A stretch of 33,260 nt of DNA. Origin: Streptomyces huasconensis. Its GTDB lineage: Bacteria; Actinomycetota; Actinomycetes; Streptomycetales; Streptomycetaceae. This document shows, piece by piece, positions 7,627-15,100 of the stretch (position 1 is the first letter of the stretch; every line of letters begins with the position of its first letter). Location: the NCBI GenBank assembly GCA_004010275.1, contig RBWT01000087.1:1-33260 (forward strand), in the 5' to 3' direction. The translations under genes were made by a program, and so were the position numbers. A model generated the notes under the pieces. That model searched no databases. It saw only the letters and a program-made list of their open reading frames with translations, and was not told the DNA's origin.

Positions 7627-9505
7627 CGATGTTGCTCCGTGGTCAAGAGGTCGGGACGGCCTGCGACCACGGCTGCGATATTTGCCGCAGACTCGGGGTC
7701 CCCGCCGTTCGTCACCTGTGCGGGGTCGAAGTAGTTCGAGTGGGCGTCGATCGGTCCGCTGCCGTCGGCGAAGGGGAGCGGGCCGTCATCGACTCTGAAA
7801 CGCGTGGCTCCGAAAGCTTCGCTGGCCGGGTCTCTTCCGAACCAGAGGTCGTCGTCTCCCTGGTCGGCCATGTCTCCGGCCAGATAGGAGGTGTAGGGGC
7901 CGCCGAGGAGTCCTATGGTCCCGGCCAAAGCCTGCTGCTTCGAAGGAAGATGAGTAACCGCGTCGTTGTCCGCAGCACCGACGAAGACGTGGTCCCTGCC
8001 GACACCGAGATCCTCGGCTCTGTCCACTCCCACGCCAGGACTGCCGACGAAGAGGATGTCATCGGCGCCCGGAATGCCGCCCTCCGCCTGGGCGGCTGCT
8101 CCGACTGTGCGGGAACCGTAGGAGTGACCAATGGCTGTGAGGTGGGGGTCATCGTGCTGGTTGGTCGCGCCAAGGCCGCTCATGAAGCTGTTGTAGGCGG
8201 GCGCGCCCAGTTTCGCGTTATCGTCTTTCGCGACCGCCAAGTTGCCCAGAATGCTTTCGGAGTCCGGGCCGACCTGCGGTGCGTCATAGCCGAGCCAGAC
8301 GATCGCCGCACTGGAAGGATCGATCTCACGCGCCCCCATTGCTGTGTCGTGGGCCCGCTTGGCGACGTCGTTGTTCACGAAGTCCTTGTCCAGCGCGGTG
8401 CCGAGGCCGGGAACATAGGCCGAGACATTCTTCGAGGTATCAGGGTTGCCGTAAGCGACAATTGCCCTGCCGCCGCCCTCTCCGCCGATGCCGAGCAGGA
8501 GCATGGGCGGTTCCTTGGGGTGCTTGAGGCGCAGCTTCTCGTTCTCTTCCAGCTTTCGATCGATTTCCTGCAGGCCGGCCAGCTGGGTCCGGGCCTTTTC
8601 GTCGTCCCTTCCTTCCATCTCTCCTATGAGCAGATTCAAATTCTCAAGGTTGGCCTCATGCCTGACATTGGCCGGGATTCCATCAAGATTGCCGATGATG
8701 TTGGGGTAGACGGCGACATATTCCTCGCGTTGTTCCTTGCTCAGGCCGTCCCACCATGCCTTCCGTTCGGCTGGTGACTTGTCCTGAGGGATGTCCTCTG
8801 CAAGGTATGCATCCGCGACTTCACGTACCGCCTCCGCGTCCTTGGCGGCGTCCGTCCACGTACTCGCATCGACCTTCAGGCCCGGCTCGGCCTTGAGCTT
8901 GCGGAGTGTTTCACTGAAACGTGTATCGATCTCCTGTGCCTCATGCAAGGCGCGAGCGATACGGTCAGCTATGTCCTGAGCTTTTGCCTGGTGAGGGTTA
9001 AGGCTGGGTGGTCTAGGTGTTCCTCGATCGAAGCCCGGTTGGTACAGGCCATTACTGTCCAGCGGGTATTCAAGCAAGTAATAGTTCCCGAAGGCAATGC
9101 CTCCCGGGATCTGCTTGCCGGTGACAGTATTTTCACGCCGGCGGGATAAGTGACGCTTCCGTCGTTGTGTACGGTGTACGACAGCGAGGCAGCGTCATCC
9201 AGCGCCTCCTTCAGGCGTCGCTGAGGGGCGCTCAGCTCGTGCGAAAGTCCGTTCACCGTCGAGCGGATCAATCCACACTCGGTGTGGATGTACTCGTAGT
9301 TGCGTCCCAGGCGTTTGAGGCGGCGGGCAGCAGACCTTGCGGATTCGCTTTCCTGCGTCTTCAGGAGCGCACCCGTCATCTCCGCCTCGACGCGCACTCG
9401 GTTGGCGTCGGCGCGTTCGGACACCGCGCCCCACCCGTCCCCCGCGTCATCCAGCTCGGAAAGCTTCAGGTCGCGCAGGCGTTGCCAGGTCAACACGGCG
9501 CTCAC
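7623..9505 (-). CDS. DUF1023 alpha/beta-hydrolase with helical N-terminus, candidate T7SS effector (apparent frameshift)
   Basis: About 627 residues once one missing base near 9138-9146 is restored. The N-terminal ~125 residues (GTG start at 9505) are helical and Leu/Arg-rich, like WXG/LXG-type targeting regions. A linker of about 210 residues follows, then a DUF1023 (Abhydrolase_8) domain. The nucleophile elbow GHSYGS is at 8106-8130, with Ser about residue 462. A GADNDAVTH-like segment (AADNDAVTHL) probably holds acidic and His residues of the triad. The frame changes at TYPAG/ENTVTGK. Both sides are coherent, so an indel error is the simplest view. There is no signal peptide, which fits T7SS export. 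The gene overlaps the preceding gene (GTGA) and the lipoprotein gene, forming a three-gene coupled operon. Substrate is unknown. Confidence 0.8.
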
Positions 9506-9945
9506 CTTTCCCTTCTGGGGTCAGGCAACTGGACCGAGTCCGTCTTGGCACCCACCTTGACGTCGACCTCGCCCATGTCCTTGGCGACCTGTCGCAGTTT
9601 TGGCTCGAGGGAATCGCATTCCTCCCGCACCGTGGCCAGTCGCTTCTCCCAGGAGGTGAGGACGGCCTTCAATGCGCCTAGGCTCGTCAGTCCTTCGGAG
9701 GCGGCCGCAACGCCGACGTGCCCAGACCGCAGATCTGTCTTCGCTTGCGCGGTGCTGGTTCCCAGGTCGTTGGCCGTTCGCGCGGCGCGTGTCCACGGCC
9801 CGCCCGTGTGCTTGAGGGTTCCGGCACCTCCACCTCCCTCTCCACCGGAACCGCCCTGAGCGGATGGGCCCTGGTTGAGGTGCATCTGTGTGGGGTGGCG
9901 CTCGGCCACACTGGCTTTGAGCTGCTCCCACTCATCCCACGCCAT
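9502..9945 (-). CDS. Small helical WXG-like partner protein of the DUF1023 operon
   Basis: A 147-aa protein (MAWDEWEQLK start). Residues about 25-42 are Gly/Ser-rich, and the remainder is helical (TANDLGTSTAQAKTDL through SWEKRLATVREECDSLEPKL), ending in an acidic/basic tail. The ATG at 9945 has a GGGAGGGAGA purine run just upstream. The longer frame reaching 10290 reads non-coding sequence and is rejected. The stop overlaps the next gene's GTG start in a GTGA. Small helical proteins in this position usually pair with the N-terminus of a T7SS substrate; here that is an inference from layout. No canonical W-x-G turn is seen. Confidence 0.7.
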   Translation of the reverse strand: MAWDEWEQLKASVAERHPTQMHLNQGPSAQGGSGGEGGGGAGTLKHTGGPWTRAARTANDLGTSTAQAKTDLRSGHVGVAAASEGLTSLGALKAVLTSWEKRLATVREECDSLEPKLRQVAKDMGEVDVKVGAKTDSVQLPDPRRER

Positions 9946-10057
9946 ACGTGGTCTCCCTCCCTCGAGTGTTCCGTACGGGGCTAATGCGCCCCGGGGGGCC
10001 AGCTCCGCTGGGGTACTTGAACGCCCGTGATCGTAGCGACAGTTGTGACCGGCTGAC

Positions 10058-10088
10058 TGAGTAGGCGTACTCATATGAGTTGAGTAGG
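10058..10088. promoter_or_regulatory. Palindrome flanked by direct repeats, possible operator
   Basis: A perfect 12-bp palindrome ACTCATATGAGT (10069-10080) is flanked by two copies of TGAGTAGG (10058-10065 and 10081-10088). It lies in the divergent region, 124 nt upstream of the minus-strand DUF1023 operon start. Layout suggests a dimeric regulator site; the regulator is unknown. Confidence 0.35.
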
Positions 10089-10311
10089 GAGCACGTCGCT
10101 TGGTGGGCGCGACGGTGGCATTGTGCGTGCTGCGGCTGATGGTGAGCTGAGTGCGTGCGTTGCGCGAGTGCATGCGCGGGTCCACCGCGAGGGACGCGCC
10201 GTTGGCCTGAAGTAGGTCTGCCAGTGCCGAGGTGCGGTGTGTGGATGCGTTTTTACGAAGAAGCGGGGACCAGCTTTGGCCGATTCCCAACTGTGAGGGC
10301 GATGAGCTTGG

Positions 10312-10340
10312 TTGGTCGCCTTACAGGGTGTGACTAGAGT
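10312..10340 (+). promoter_or_regulatory. Predicted promoter of the WXG/mycosin/Esx operon
   Basis: TTGGTC (10312-10317) and TAGAGT (10335-10340) are separated by 17 nt, a good match to an HrdB-type Streptomyces promoter. Transcription would start near 10347, giving a leader of about 70 nt before the GTG at 10420. The rest of the 474-bp gap (9946-10419) holds the palindrome noted separately and no credible gene. Confidence 0.5.
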
Positions 10341-10419
10341 GACACGGGCGTGACAAGTGACCACCAGCCACCGTGATCACGTCAAGATCGGGCCGGCAGG
10401 TAACGGGAGGGAAGGCCTA

Positions 10420-10896
10420 GTGCTTCCTACGGACGGGCACGGGGGTGGCGCGCCGCCGTCAGGTGCTGATGTCAAGCGCGGACTGGAAGCGTTGAAGACG
10501 TTCCGGCGGCGCATCGACACGCTCCTCAGGGAGTTCGAAGGTTCGGCGGGCAGCTCGTCGAAGGTCGGGACACAGAAGGTCTCCCGCGCCTCCTTCAGCG
10601 GTACTGGCAGCGCCTTTCCGGAGGCAGACGGGCTCTACTCGCAGTACGACCAGGTACACGAACGACTGACCTCGCTCTCCAAGACGCTCAGTCAACAGAT
10701 CGAGGCAATGGGGATCGCTGTGCACGGCGCGGACGTCGGTTTCGACAACCTTGAAGACGATCTGCGGCAACGATTCTGGGCCATCCAGACCCAGGTGGGC
10801 CGGGAGCAGGGAGCCACCGGCCGCGAACGCGGCGGCAGACCCGATGAGCAGCAGGGTGGCCACGGCAGCGACAAGTCCGATGCCGGGTGGTCATGA
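10420..10896 (+). CDS. Helical T7SS-locus protein, unknown function
   Basis: A 158-aa protein. A short Gly/Pro-rich start precedes a helical hairpin-like region (about 15-125: RGLEALKTFRRRIDTLLREF, then YDQVHERLTSLSKTLSQQIE) and a polar, Gly/Gln/Arg-rich tail. This pattern resembles small WXG100-superfamily proteins, but no W-x-G is present. The GTG at 10420 has GGGAGGGAAGG upstream and is preferred to an in-frame ATG at 10357, which has no ribosome site and would leave almost no leader after the predicted promoter. The stop overlaps the next start in an ATGA (10893-10896), so the two products are probably made together. Confidence 0.75.
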   Translation: MLPTDGHGGGAPPSGADVKRGLEALKTFRRRIDTLLREFEGSAGSSSKVGTQKVSRASFSGTGSAFPEADGLYSQYDQVHERLTSLSKTLSQQIEAMGIAVHGADVGFDNLEDDLRQRFWAIQTQVGREQGATGRERGGRPDEQQGGHGSDKSDAGWS

Positions 10897-12503
10897 TGGG
10901 CTTCGAGGGGCACCGTCTCAACGACATGATCGACTTGGTCGAGCAGGCCAAGCCGGGCGATCTGGAGAGCGCGGGTGAAGCGCTCAAGAAGGCGCGCGAC
11001 GCGATAGCCGCCGCTGCCACGGAGTTGGGCGGGCACATCGACCGGGTCGACTGGGAGGGTGAGGCCGGCCAGGCGTTCCGCAAGTGGGGCAAGAACCTGG
11101 TCAAGGACACCCACAAGCTCTCCGACTTCGCCGGCGCAGCGAGTGTGCACTTGGCCTCGGCCGGTGCGGGCTTGGCGTCCGTGCGCAGCTCCATGCCCCC
11201 GCGTGACAGCCGCGCAGACCCGAAGACTGTCGAGGAAATTCCCTCCTCGAAGAGGGTCGAGGGGAACGAGGAATATGGCGCCGCTGTCAAGGCGGAGCGG
11301 CATCGCCAGGAGGCGATCAACCAGATGAATCGGTTGGCGTCGTTCTATCTGGTGTCACAAGACGGGATGCGGCGGGAGGAGCCGCCTACCTTTTCGGCGA
11401 TGCCGAAGGTGGGGGTGCCGAGGCCGCAGCGGAGTCCGTTCCTGCCCGGCGGCGAGGGAAGCGTCGCCTCTTCCACCGCGGGCCCCGGCGGAACACATGC
11501 GGCGCCTCAGCCCTCGGCCGACGTCGCGCCCACCGGCCCCGTCGGCTCGGATGCCTCCTTGCCGTACGGCGAGGACGCGCGAGGCCCCGTCACCCCTCCC
11601 GTTCGTTCTGTCGGTACGGAGATAGACAGCGTCAATACGTTGCCTCCGCAGACGGCCAACCCTGCCCCCGTGGCCCAGACTCCGCCGTCCGGCCCGGTGC
11701 CGAATGACACCACGTGGGGACCTCCCGTGGGGCGGAACCGCCCCAACCCCTCGATCAGCGGCCCGACCGCACGCACCCCTCGCCCTACGGGGGGTACGAA
11801 CAGCCCGAGCCTGTTCACTCCGCCTCCGCAGGGCCGAACAGGTCAGAGCGGCTTCACAGGCCCCGGGAGTGGCCCTGGTCGTGCCCCTCTAGGGCCGACT
11901 GGGCCCAGTGGCCCGACTGCTCACCCGACTGCTCAGGGGCGGAACGTCAGTGGGCAGGCAGTACCTGGGCAGCCACCGGTGGGACGCAGTGTCACCGGTG
12001 GAACGCCTCGGTCCCTTGGAACGCCTGGCTTGAGCCCGGGCGGCCCGAATCCCACTGGCGCGGCTCGCTCCCAGGGCGTAGTCGGTGGACGTCCACACTC
12101 GGGGCCTGCGCCCGGCTCGGCCGGACCCAGGGCATCGCGCGGACCCGTCATCGGCGGTCAGGGACCGCGTACCGCCTCAGCGGAGAACGCCGGCGCCGGA
12201 CAGCGAGGAGTAGTGGGCGCAAGGCCGCAGGGGGCTGCCAGAGGGCAGACGCCTCGTCGGGCCCTCAGCAGCCCTGAAAGCGTGGCCGGTGCTCCTAGGG
12301 GCCGCATCTCTGCGGAGTCAGTGGGCAGGAACGGTTTCACCGTGGGCGGGACCGGTCTGGTGCGCGCCCCCAGCGCCGAACAGCGGAACCCTCACGAAGA
12401 AGGCGATGAGGACGCCCGCCGCCCCGACCGGTCGGTCGAGGACGAAGAGACCCCTGCCCCATCTGGGCCGCGGTCTGCGCCGCCAGTGGTCAACCAGTCG
12501 TGA
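10893..12503 (+). CDS. WXG-domain protein with long Pro/Gly-rich C-terminus (T7SS candidate substrate)
   Basis: A 536-aa protein. The N-terminal ~160 residues form a WXG100-like helical domain with W54-E55-G56 in the turn (RVDWEGEAGQ). From about residue 165 to the end it is a low-complexity Pro/Gly/Ser/Thr tail with collagen-like GPTGPSGPT segments and an acidic end (EEGDEDARRPD). Automated annotation often mislabels such proteins as IF-2 because of the tail. The ATG at 10893 overlaps the upstream stop; the downstream mycosin starts in a GTGA overlap at 12500. That tight coupling to a mycosin suggests the tail may be its substrate or docking region. No signal peptide is present, consistent with export as a T7SS substrate. 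It resembles the PE/PPE/EspB type of layout only in general architecture. Confidence 0.82.
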   Translation: MMGFEGHRLNDMIDLVEQAKPGDLESAGEALKKARDAIAAAATELGGHIDRVDWEGEAGQAFRKWGKNLVKDTHKLSDFAGAASVHLASAGAGLASVRSSMPPRDSRADPKTVEEIPSSKRVEGNEEYGAAVKAERHRQEAINQMNRLASFYLVSQDGMRREEPPTFSAMPKVGVPRPQRSPFLPGGEGSVASSTAGPGGTHAAPQPSADVAPTGPVGSDASLPYGEDARGPVTPPVRSVGTEIDSVNTLPPQTANPAPVAQTPPSGPVPNDTTWGPPVGRNRPNPSISGPTARTPRPTGGTNSPSLFTPPPQGRTGQSGFTGPGSGPGRAPLGPTGPSGPTAHPTAQGRNVSGQAVPGQPPVGRSVTGGTPRSLGTPGLSPGGPNPTGAARSQGVVGGRPHSGPAPGSAGPRASRGPVIGGQGPRTASAENAGAGQRGVVGARPQGAARGQTPRRALSSPESVAGAPRGRISAESVGRNGFTVGGTGLVRAPSAEQRNPHEEGDEDARRPDRSVEDEETPAPSGPRSAPPVVNQS

Positions 12504-13792
12504 GCGAGGACGTGCAGGGCATGAATGCAGGGTTCAGCCGAGGCGGCAGGCGACCTACGCCGTCTCCACGGGGAGTGCGGGGACGGATCACTGCCGGTGG
12601 CTCGGTCGTCGGTGTGCTGGCTCTCCTGTCTGTCGGACTGGCTCCGGGCGCGGTTGCGCACGATGTCCAGCCGAAGCAGTGGTACTTGAAGGCGATGAGT
12701 GCTGATGACCTGTGGAAGAAGAGCACGGGTAAGGGCATCAAAGTCGCCGTCGTCGACTCCGGTGTTTCGGTGACGCCCTCCCTTAAAGGCCGTGTGACGT
12801 CTGGAAAGGACGTGACGGGTAAGCCGGGGGGAGCACTGGACGACTATGACAGTCATGGGACGACCATGGCGGAACTGATTGTGGGTTCGGGCCGGGAGGG
12901 AGGGCTCAAGGGGCTGGCACCTGGAGCAGAGGTCATCTCCTTCCGCACCACCCTCGACGGTCAGGAGGAAAGCGACAGCGCCGAAGCCATTCGTGCCGCC
13001 GCGGACAGCGACGCACGGATCATCAACATGTCCTTCGGCAGCGACTTCATATATCCGGAGGAGAAGGCGGCAGTGGAGTACGCCGCTTCGAAGGGGAAGT
13101 TGATGTTCGCGGGCGTAGGGAACGACGCGGAGAAGAAGAACTTCATCGGGTACCCCGCGGCGTATCCCCAGGTCACGGGAGTCTCCGCTGCTGATCGATC
13201 CGGCAGAGTGGCCAAGTACTCAGAATTCGGGGAGTACGTCGACCTCGCCGCCCCCGGCCTCGGCATCCCCCACTGGTGCGACGTAACCTTCCGCTCCTAC
13301 TGCCAAGAAGGCGGCGGCGGCACCAGTTCCGCCACCGCCATCGCCTCCGCCTCCGCCGCCCTCGTCTGGTCCAAGCACCCGGACTGGACCGCCAACCAGG
13401 TCCTCCGCGTCCTCATCGACACCGCGGGGCGTGACTGGCCCAAGGACGAGCCCAGTGACTATCTCGGGTACGGGCTGATCCGCCCGGCCCGCAATGTCGT
13501 GAAGGGCGAGGGCAAGCCCGGCCCCGCGGACATCGATCCCCTCACGAACAAGAAGACCGCGGTCGCTGGAAGCGACGAGGACGGCACCGCTCCTTCCGCC
13601 TCCGCCTCCGCGCCCGCCGCGTCGGCACCGCCCGCGCAGAAGGGCACCTCAGGCGAGCAACAAGCCGCCGCGGCGAAGTCCTCGGACGGCGACGGCTCCT
13701 CCCGGATGTGGCTCATCGGCGGCGGCCTCGCCGCTGTGGCCGTGTTCTGCGGGGGCGGTTACGCCGCGGTGCGCGCACGGCGCGGAACCTGA
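12500..13792 (+). CDS. Mycosin 2, type VII secretion-associated S8 serine protease
   Basis: A second membrane-anchored mycosin in the same locus, 430 aa. A signal peptide or N-terminal hydrophobic segment spans about 32-53. The triad is present: D86 in AVVDSGV, H119 in DSHGTTM, S276 in GGTSSATA; the oxyanion Asn is N208 in GVGNDA. C260 and C268 may pair in an inserted loop before the nucleophile. After an Ala/Ser-rich linker comes a C-terminal transmembrane helix (about 402-425) and a short basic tail. The usual Pro two residues after GTSxA is replaced (GTSSATA against GTSFAAP in mycosin 1). The GTG at 12500 overlaps the WXG gene's stop, giving translational coupling. It is clearly divergent from mycosin 1, so not a recent duplicate. 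Confidence 0.9.
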   Translation: MSEDVQGMNAGFSRGGRRPTPSPRGVRGRITAGGSVVGVLALLSVGLAPGAVAHDVQPKQWYLKAMSADDLWKKSTGKGIKVAVVDSGVSVTPSLKGRVTSGKDVTGKPGGALDDYDSHGTTMAELIVGSGREGGLKGLAPGAEVISFRTTLDGQEESDSAEAIRAAADSDARIINMSFGSDFIYPEEKAAVEYAASKGKLMFAGVGNDAEKKNFIGYPAAYPQVTGVSAADRSGRVAKYSEFGEYVDLAAPGLGIPHWCDVTFRSYCQEGGGGTSSATAIASASAALVWSKHPDWTANQVLRVLIDTAGRDWPKDEPSDYLGYGLIRPARNVVKGEGKPGPADIDPLTNKKTAVAGSDEDGTAPSASASAPAASAPPAQKGTSGEQQAAAAKSSDGDGSSRMWLIGGGLAAVAVFCGGGYAAVRARRGT

Positions 13793-13843
13793 ACTCGGCA
13801 CCTGCTGATACATCCCGACGAAGGACCATGAAGGGAGCCCACC

Positions 13844-14182
13844 GTGGCTGAGGGCCAGAAGTTGAACAACCAGCAAGTGGCACTTCTGAAGAAAGAGATC
13901 GTGGGCAAGTACGACTCGGTCCAGAAGCAACTCAAGCGTCTCCAGGGCACGCTCGACACGATGGAGGTCAACTGGCGGGGCATCGGAGCGCATGCCTTCG
14001 ACAAGAAGCAGACCGAGATCAACGAGCACATGCGGGCGATCGGCAACATCCTGGTGGACTTCCTCGAAGGCATCAGCGGCAACGAAAAGCTCGTGGACGG
14101 CCTCGAGGACCAGGTCCAGTCGACGATGAACAGCATCGACGTCGAGTACGGCGGCAAGCACTCGGCCATCAGCAGCTACTGA
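13844..14182 (+). CDS. esxB: WXG100/Esx family protein (EsxB-like)
   Basis: A 112-aa helix-turn-helix protein of ESAT-6/CFP-10 type, a secreted T7SS substrate that normally dimerises with its operon partner. The turn is W44-R45-G46, a W-x-G motif. Both flanking helices are amphipathic and Gln/Lys-rich. A C-terminal YxxxD/E export motif is not obvious (EYGGKHSAISSY lacks the acidic residue). The GTG at 13844 has AAGGGAG 6 nt upstream. It follows mycosin 2 by 51 bp and precedes the second Esx gene by 113 bp. The symbol follows the esxBA order described for S. coelicolor; which of the two is called A or B is not fixed by the sequence alone. Confidence 0.85.
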   Translation: MAEGQKLNNQQVALLKKEIVGKYDSVQKQLKRLQGTLDTMEVNWRGIGAHAFDKKQTEINEHMRAIGNILVDFLEGISGNEKLVDGLEDQVQSTMNSIDVEYGGKHSAISSY

Positions 14183-14274
14183 GCACCACGCATTCGGCAG
14201 CTGCTACTGAGTGCCAGACATTCAGCAGCTGCTATTGAGCACGGGACATTCGGCGCCGGGCACTCGGCGCACCA
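14168..14274 (+). repeat. 28-bp degenerate tandem repeat derived from the 3' end of the first Esx gene
   Basis: Units start at 14168 (24 nt, containing the last codons and stop of the Esx gene), 14192 (28 nt) and 14220 (28 nt), with a partial degenerate unit from 14248. Each full unit repeats a CAGCTGCTACTGAG-like core, so the end of the gene with its stop has been copied into the esx-esx spacer. Confidence 0.75.
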
Positions 14275-14295
14275 CACCCAAGAAACGGGGCAAGC

Positions 14296-14598
14296 ATGGC
14301 AAACGTTCACCTCGACGAGCTAGCCGTCAAGTACGGCGGCCTTGACGCCATCACCACGGAACTCAGCATCCAGGCGAAGCAGCTGGAGGCCGACCTCGCC
14401 GATATCAAGCGGGCTGTGGACAAGGTGGCCGAGGGCTGGGAGGGCGAGGCCAAAGAGGCGTATACGCTGAAGCAGAAGGAGTGGGACAGGCGCGCCGAGG
14501 CCATTCATCGCGCCCTCGTCGACATCGCCCAGAAAGTCGGCCAGGCCGGCGGCGACTACCGCGGCGGCGACCTCAAAGGCGCCAGCTACTTCCAGTAA
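14296..14598 (+). CDS. esxA: WXG100/Esx family protein (EsxA-like) with YxxxD export motif
   Basis: A 100-aa WXG100 protein, exactly the family's typical length. The turn W48-E49-G50 joins two long helices, and the C-terminus carries Y88-R-G-G-D92, matching the YxxxD/E signal recognised by EccC in actinobacterial T7SS. It is likely the partner of the Esx protein encoded just upstream; the pair would be exported as a heterodimer. The ATG at 14296 is preceded by a weak ACGGGG. A strong hairpin downstream of the stop ends the operon. The S. coelicolor esxBA pair is known to be secreted and needed for normal sporulation; here the same role is inferred. Confidence 0.93.
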   Translation: MANVHLDELAVKYGGLDAITTELSIQAKQLEADLADIKRAVDKVAEGWEGEAKEAYTLKQKEWDRRAEAIHRALVDIAQKVGQAGGDYRGGDLKGASYFQ

Positions 14599-14626
14599 GT
14601 GTGAAAACGCAGTTCCAGGGCTTGGC

Positions 14627-14657
14627 GGGGTGGACGCGCGCGGGAGGCGTCCACCCC
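14627..14657. terminator. Terminator hairpin between esxA and the DUF397 gene
   Basis: A perfect 11-bp stem (GGGGTGGACGC at 14627-14637, GCGTCCACCCC at 14647-14657) with a 9-nt loop lies between convergent genes. It can end transcripts from both sides. No U-tract, as is usual in Streptomyces. Confidence 0.75.
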
Positions 14658-14674
14658 TTCCCGTACTCCGTTCC

Positions 14675-14977
14675 TCACTCCGCGGGGAGCCCGCCGTTCC
14701 GCGGGGACGGCTCCAGGTCGAACTCCCCGTCCCGCGCCCCCAGCACGAACGCCCGCCACTCCGCCTCGGTGTACCGCAGTACCGTCTCCGGCTCCAGCGA
14801 CGACCGCATTGCCACCGCACCCCCGGGCAGATCCGCAATCTCGACCCGCTCCTCGTGCTGTTCGGTGCCGGGAGCGCTGCGCCACTCGACGCCGGAGATG
14901 TCGAGGGCGTAGAGCTCCTCCTTCTCGCGTTCCTTGCGGGCCTTGGTCTGCGCCTCGGTTTCGGGTGCGTCGGTCAT
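14675..14977 (-). CDS. DUF397 domain protein
   Basis: A 100-aa protein. A charged helical N-terminus (1-27) precedes a DUF397 domain (about 28-92): GVEWRSAP at its start, then EERVEIADLPGGAVAMRSS and the family ending YTEAEWRAFVLGARDGEFDL. DUF397 proteins are common in Streptomyces and usually sit beside a helix-turn-helix regulator gene, with which they form regulatory pairs. No such partner is visible here. It is on the eccC strand, 123 bp downstream of the eccC stop, so it may be in the same transcript. The cysteine found in many family members (CVEVA) is replaced (RVEIA). The ATG at 14977 is the only good start. Confidence 0.82.
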   Translation of the reverse strand: MTDAPETEAQTKARKEREKEELYALDISGVEWRSAPGTEQHEERVEIADLPGGAVAMRSSLEPETVLRYTEAEWRAFVLGARDGEFDLEPSPRNGGLPAE

Positions 14978-15100
14978 GGCGGAAGGGTCCCTTCACAACG
15001 TACGAAAGTGCTGGAGCCTCACCCTACTTGGGGCACTCCGTCGCTGTTCAGAGGTTGGCGAGGCCCACGACGGCCGCCGGTTCGACCCTGGTGGCGGTGG

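Noticed and set aside
7629..8777. Plus-strand 382-aa ORF opposite the DUF1023 gene
   Set aside because: A mirror of the hydrolase frame; the hydrolase has a catalytic motif and coupled neighbours.
9946..10290. Upstream extension of the 147-aa partner gene
   Set aside because: No ribosome site at the upstream ATG, composition changes, and it would cover the divergent promoter region.
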